From Kribbella capetownensis (GTDB lineage Bacteria > Actinomycetota > Actinomycetes > Propionibacteriales > Kribbellaceae), in contig NZ_SJKD01000004.1 in assembly GCF_004331485.1 (NCBI RefSeq), forward strand, positions 642,702-706,701: a stretch of DNA of 64,000 nt. The letters are read 5' to 3'. Of this stretch, positions 60,502 to 64,000 are shown piece after piece (position 1 is the first letter of the stretch; each line of letters begins with the position of its first letter). The position numbers and the translations under genes were made by a program. The notes beneath the pieces are model-generated. The model was given only the letters and a program-made list of their open reading frames with translations. It did no database searches and was not told the DNA's origin.

Positions 60502-61350
60502 ATGAATGATGTGACGATGGCGATCGACCCGCGCAACTCCGGCCAGCTTCGTACCTGGGACGGCGAGCACGGTGCCTATTGGGCCGAGCACGCCGACACG
60601 TACGACCACAGCTACGCGGACTACCAGCCTGCGCTGCTCGCTGCGATCAGCGCCCAGCCGGGGGAGCGCGTCCTCGACGTCGGATGCGGGTCCGGCGAGC
60701 TGGCGATCGACATCGTCAGGAGTGTGCCGGGTGCCAGTGCCGTGGGCGTCGACCTGTCGAACGCGCAGCTCGACGTTGCGCGCGGGCGTGCCGGTGGCGT
60801 CGCCACGAAGTTCGTGCAGGCCGATGCGCAGCTGCACGACTTCGGCGAGGCGGCCTACGACGTGGTCGCGAGCCGGACGGGGACGATGTTCTTCTCCGAT
60901 CCGGGGATGGCGTTCGCGAACCTCGCCCGCGCCACCCGGCCCGGCGGCCGTCTCGTCATGTTCGTGTGGCGCGGGATCGAGGACAACGAGTGGCTGCGCG
61001 AGTTCACGGGTGCGATCGGACGCGTGTTGCCGCTCGACCCGCCGCCTGCGGACGCGCCCGGACCGTTCGCGCTGAGCGACCCCAGCCGGGTTCGCGATCT
61101 GCTCGAGGGAGGCGGCTGGGCTGAGGTGGCATTCGCGGCCCACGACGCGCAGCTGTGGTTCGGAGCGGACGCCGACCGGGCGACGACGTTCATGGTCGGT
61201 CAGATGGCGTGGCTGTTCGCGAAGCTCGACGAGGGTGGCAAGCGGCAGGCGGAGTCCAACCTGCGCGCGGTGATGGCGGACCATGAGGGCGCGGACGGCG
61301 TACGCCTGGGGTCGGGCGCATGGATTGTCACCGCTCGCCGACCGTCATGA
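60502..61350 (+). CDS. SAM-dependent class I methyltransferase
   Basis: A 282-residue class I methyltransferase. ERVLDVGCGSGELAIDIVRS near residue 52 is the SAM-binding motif I, AVGVDLSNAQLDVAR the acidic motif II, and FVQADAQLHDFGEAAYDVVA the next block; RPGGRLVMFVW is motif III/IV. GGGGGTGAGGAG precedes the ATG at 60502; a GTG at 60493 is a weaker choice. The methyl acceptor is unknown. The divergent PadR regulator suggests induction by a phenolic or toxic compound. Confidence 0.9.
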   Translation: MNDVTMAIDPRNSGQLRTWDGEHGAYWAEHADTYDHSYADYQPALLAAISAQPGERVLDVGCGSGELAIDIVRSVPGASAVGVDLSNAQLDVARGRAGGVATKFVQADAQLHDFGEAAYDVVASRTGTMFFSDPGMAFANLARATRPGGRLVMFVWRGIEDNEWLREFTGAIGRVLPLDPPPADAPGPFALSDPSRVRDLLEGGGWAEVAFAAHDAQLWFGADADRATTFMVGQMAWLFAKLDEGGKRQAESNLRAVMADHEGADGVRLGSGAWIVTARRPS

Positions 61351-61403
61351 TCGCCGATGCCAGATCGGTTTCAAGGGACTGCCATCGTGATGGAACCTGA
61401 GCC

Positions 61404-62072
61404 CTAAGGGACCAGGGATGCGACGAGTGCCGGGGTGACCTCGTCGAGGGATGTGACAACGGCGCTCGCCAGGGCGAGCGCGTCTTGCTGGGGCGGGTAG
61501 GTCGGATTGGGGATGGCGATGACGTGGACTCCGGCCGCGGATGCGGAGCGGAGGCCGTTGCTGGAGTCCTCGATCGCGACGACTCGGGACACGTCAGCTC
61601 GCAGCCGTCGTACCACGTCGTTGTAGACCGCTGGTGACGGTTTGCCTACTGCGACTTCCTCGGTGGAGACCGTGACCTGGAAGTGTCTGGTCAGGTTGGC
61701 GGAGTCGAGTACGGTCTCGATCAGCTGCCGGGGTGAGGACGATGCCAAGCCCAACGGCCAGTGGTTCGCGAGCCGCTCCACGGCCTCGACGGCTCCGGGC
61801 AAAAGCGGCAGTTGCTGGCGATAACGGGCCACCATGCCACCGGTGACGATTGCCGCCACGTCCTCCGGACGGCCGGGCACGCCGACGACATCGGTCAGGT
61901 ATGCGGACCACTCCGGCGTACTCATGCCCTGTAGCGCTCGGGTCGCCGTCGTGGGCCAGGATCGACCGGCGTCTGCGACGACATTTCGCCGTACCTCGTC
62001 CCACAGCGGCTCGGAGTCGATCAGGACGCCGTCCAGGTCGAAGACCACGGCCTGTACCTCGTTGTGTGTCAT
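61404..62072 (-). CDS. HAD-superfamily phosphatase, beta-phosphoglucomutase-like subgroup
   Basis: A 222-residue HAD hydrolase with a helical cap. AVVFDLDGVLIDSEPLWDEV near residue 8 holds the DxD nucleophile motif, LGLASSSPRQLI near 108 motif II, VGKPSPAVYNDVVRRL the motif III Lys, and VVAIEDSSNGLRSASAAG motif IV. These match sugar-phosphate phosphatases and beta-phosphoglucomutases. GGAGGGG precedes the ATG at 62072, choosing it over an upstream in-frame ATG. The exact substrate is unknown. Confidence 0.9.
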   Translation of the reverse strand: MTHNEVQAVVFDLDGVLIDSEPLWDEVRRNVVADAGRSWPTTATRALQGMSTPEWSAYLTDVVGVPGRPEDVAAIVTGGMVARYRQQLPLLPGAVEAVERLANHWPLGLASSSPRQLIETVLDSANLTRHFQVTVSTEEVAVGKPSPAVYNDVVRRLRADVSRVVAIEDSSNGLRSASAAGVHVIAIPNPTYPPQQDALALASAVVTSLDEVTPALVASLVP

Positions 62073-62157
62073 ATCCCCTCCGTGTGAGCCACGCGCCAGA
62101 ACCCGGTGCGTCCTCATCGTCGCCTGTCTGGCTCCTCGTCACTGACAGGATGGGCGC

Positions 62158-62922
62158 ATGACATCCGGGTCAGTACTTGTCGAGCGTGACGACACCACAA
62201 TGGTGGTGACCATCAACAGGCCGCACCGACGAAACGCAGTCGACCGCGCGACGGCCGACGAGCTCAGCCGGGCCTTCCGTGAGTTCGATCAGGACTCGCG
62301 ATTCTCGGTCGCGATCCTGACCGGCGCTGGTGGCACGTTCTGCTCGGGCGCTGACCTGAAGGCGTTTCAGGCAGGTGAAGGGAACCGGGTCGAGCCCGAC
62401 GGCCACGGGCCGATGGGGCCTACGCGGCTGAAGTTGTCCAAGCCCGTGATCGCGGCGATCTCCGGGCACGCCGTCGCGGGCGGGCTGGAGTTGGCGCTGT
62501 GGGCGGATCTGCGAGTTGCCGACGAGAGCGCGGTTCTCGGGGTGTTCTGCCGTCGCTGGGGTGTTCCGTTGATCGACGGCGGCACGGTCCGCCTGCCGCG
62601 GCTGATCGGCGAGAGCCGTGCCATGGATCTGATCTTGACCGGTCGGGCCGTGTCTGCGCGGGAGGCGTACGAGATCGGGCTGGTCAACCGCATCGTTGCA
62701 CCGGGGGAGTGCCTGGCTGCTGCGCGGCAGTTGGCCGGCGAGTTGGCGCAGTTCCCGCAGACATGCCTGCGGCGCGATCGTGCCTCGCTGATCGAGCAGC
62801 ACGGCGTGGAGCTGAACGCCGCGATGGCGAACGAGTTCCGTCATGGTCAGGTCTCGATGGCGGCCGACGCGGCAGCCGGCGCCGATCGGTTCGTAGCAGA
62901 ATCCGGCACCAACCAGCCCTGA
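62158..62922 (+). CDS. enoyl-CoA hydratase/isomerase-family protein
   Basis: A 254-residue crotonase. VVTINRPHRRNAVDRATADE near residue 17, TGAGGTFCSGADLKAF near 57, ISGHAVAGGLELALWADLRV near 102 (oxyanion hole) and VPLIDGGTVRLPRLIGESRA near 138 are the standard blocks. The second catalytic Glu of true hydratases is replaced by Asp (IDGG), so isomerase, dehalogenase or other activity is possible. It is divergent from the HAD gene by 85 bases. Confidence 0.9.
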   Translation: MTSGSVLVERDDTTMVVTINRPHRRNAVDRATADELSRAFREFDQDSRFSVAILTGAGGTFCSGADLKAFQAGEGNRVEPDGHGPMGPTRLKLSKPVIAAISGHAVAGGLELALWADLRVADESAVLGVFCRRWGVPLIDGGTVRLPRLIGESRAMDLILTGRAVSAREAYEIGLVNRIVAPGECLAAARQLAGELAQFPQTCLRRDRASLIEQHGVELNAAMANEFRHGQVSMAADAAAGADRFVAESGTNQP

Positions 62923-62934
62923 GCTCAAATCGGT

Positions 62935-63075
62935 CAGCAGGAGAATCTCGGCGACCTGTCGAAGGGAGTTGCTGAGCGGGCGGGGAGGACTGTCCGGTCT
63001 CCCAGCGCCGCAAGGTCCGTGGATGGATGCCGGCACGCTCGCTGAACTCTTCCTGCGTGAGGAGCGCGCGCATCC
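62935..63075 (-). pseudogene. helix-turn-helix protein remnant, frameshifted
   Basis: A short minus-strand remnant. MRALLTQEEFSERAGIHPRT, then LRRWETGQSSPP, is a Cro/XRE-like HTH. The expected continuation SNSLRQVAEIL is in the next frame, so one or two bases were gained or lost near 62980. Nothing more of the gene is visible. Together with the GMC remnant at 63265 it suggests a deletion scar. The rest of 62923-63264 holds no other gene. Confidence 0.5.
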
Positions 63076-63264
63076 GCGCAGCACCGAGGTCGCCGGTCCA
63101 GGTTCGATCACTCCTGCCTCCGCGTCGAAGTTCGGTGGCGAGAGGTGCGACCGTGCCGGACGAATCGGGAAGTGTCCGGCGGATGTCCGGTCGGTGACCT
63201 GGGATGAGGGCGTGCCTCGGCGAAGAATTCGATCAGGACGGAAGGCCGCTCCGACCTTCTGACG

Positions 63265-63432
63265 ATGACCAGCCCAGCGGACAGCGAAGGCAGCATCCAC
63301 ATCACCTCGGCCGATCCCGACGCACCTCTCGACATCGATCCCAACTACCTCGCCACCGAGCACGACCGCACCACGTCGGTCGACCCTGCCCGGACAGCAC
63401 TACTCGGAGTGTCTGCTCACAGCGCCGCGTGA
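63265..63432 (+). pseudogene. GMC oxidoreductase, C-terminal remnant
   Basis: A 55-codon frame from ATG at 63265 to TGA at 63432. GSIHITSADPDAPLDIDPNY, then LATEHDRTTSVD, matches the C-terminal substrate domain of GMC (glucose-methanol-choline) oxidoreductases. The FAD domain and the catalytic His/Asn region are missing, and the end DPARTALLGVSAHSAA is not family-like. A full enzyme has about 500-550 residues. It is therefore a relic. Confidence 0.6.
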
Positions 63433-63559
63433 CTCGCCGGGTCGAGGTGGTGTCCGAGAAGGGCCGCGGCGCGTGTTCGCGCTCAGCCGCATGTGCGCGT
63501 TGATCGACAGAGGGGCTCGGACGAGATCCGGGCTTCGTACGACGTTCTCAGGAGAGTTC

Positions 63560-64000
63560 ATGCACAACACTGGTAATCAGGCCGCGGCAGGCACGCCGAC
63601 CGCAACGAAGGCAGCGGTAGGATCGCGCGTTGCCGACCACGGCCTCCCTACGGTCTCGCCTCTGCCGCTGATGGAGCTGTCGATCGGTTTCTGGTCGTTC
63701 AAGGCGCTCGCGACTGCACAGGAGGTGGATCTCTTCGGCCGTCTGTCCGGGACTGGCGGTCGTACGGTCGACGAACTTGCGGGGATGCTGGGGGTTGATC
63801 AGCGGCCCGTCGAGTTGCTGGTGACCGCGTGTGCGTCGATCGGGTTGCTCGAGCGGCGGGACGGGCGCTACGTGAACAGTGCGCTGGCTGATGAGTTCCT
63901 CGTTCCCGGCAAGGCGTACGACTTCGGCGGTTGGGTGCAGATGCTGGACCGCCGGCTCTACCCGGCGTGGGGCAGGCTGACCGAGGCGGTGCGAACCAAT
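63560..64000 (+). CDS. SAM-dependent O-methyltransferase-like protein, N-terminal part (cut by window edge)
   Basis: An open frame of 147 codons from ATG at 63560 (AGGAGAG just upstream) to the window end. LPLMELSIGFWSFKALATAQ, then VDLFGRLSGTGGRTVDELAG and LLVTACASIGLLERRDGRYV, are the winged-helix dimerisation domain of O-methyltransferases of the plant COMT/ActH type. LADEFLVPGKAYDFGG and LYPAWGRL lead to the SAM domain, which lies outside. The substrate is unknown; such enzymes act in secondary metabolism. Confidence 0.82.
   Translation, partial: MHNTGNQAAAGTPTATKAAVGSRVADHGLPTVSPLPLMELSIGFWSFKALATAQEVDLFGRLSGTGGRTVDELAGMLGVDQRPVELLVTACASIGLLERRDGRYVNSALADEFLVPGKAYDFGGWVQMLDRRLYPAWGRLTEAVRTN

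Noticed and set aside
1..64000. CRISPR arrays, insertion sequences, att sites or rRNA genes
   Set aside because: No regularly spaced direct repeats, no transposase or integrase motifs and no rRNA-like sequence were found by reading; relics here lack flanking terminal repeats.

Overview
The window is GC-rich actinobacterial DNA. The mix of large LuxR/AfsR-type regulators, Tat and Sec export signals, ABC sugar importers without a local ATPase, many alpha/beta hydrolases and a B-type succinate dehydrogenase points to a soil actinomycete. Kribbella or a close relative (Propionibacteriales) is my best guess from protein style; no rRNA or marker gene here proves it. No rRNA, CRISPR array, phage or intact insertion sequence was seen.

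Left end (1-9.7 kb): a complete selenocysteine locus. tRNA-Sec, selA and selB run leftward and continue, translationally coupled, into a rhodanese, an alpha/beta hydrolase and a UvrA-like ATPase that leaves the window. selD runs rightward, and directly behind it lies a Tat-exported protein whose frame is interrupted by one UGA followed by a hairpin resembling a bacterial SECIS element. It is either an undescribed selenoprotein or a nonsense-mutated gene, and it is the most interesting item here.

9.8-22.7 kb: a DUF6325-like gene with a tiny basic peptide, an exported epoxide-hydrolase-like protein divergent from a giant LuxR regulator, then a gene graveyard at 15.1-17.9 kb (multicopper oxidase, flavin monooxygenase, alpha/beta hydrolase and caspase remnants around an intact HD-domain gene). 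A 1408-residue BTAD/nSTAND/WD40 regulator follows.

22.9-35 kb: carbohydrate region. Two phytanoyl-CoA-dioxygenase-like enzymes, a cytoplasmic SGNH esterase, three (alpha/alpha)6 glycosidases and a CUT1-type importer (binding protein and two permeases). Seven of these genes form one tightly coupled operon divergent from an AraC regulator, suggesting import and intracellular stripping of a decorated glycoside.

35-49.5 kb: an FAD/Rieske oxidoreductase, a collapsed molybdoenzyme relic, CinA-like amidase, a DHFR-like reductase with a broken hydrolase, a MocR regulator, and a TetR-controlled leftward cluster (AhpD-like, PEP-mutase-like, nitroreductase, MFS exporter, beta-propeller) with two matching operators, which looks like a detoxification unit.

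49.5-64 kb: Lrp and LysR regulators, a coupled sdhCAB operon, nadC, a nitronate monooxygenase with an HxlR regulator and probable operator, a cyclodeaminase/carboxymuconolactone decarboxylase pair, two enoyl-CoA hydratases, a PadR/methyltransferase divergon, a HAD phosphatase, two more relics (HTH protein, GMC oxidoreductase) and a methyltransferase cut by the right edge.
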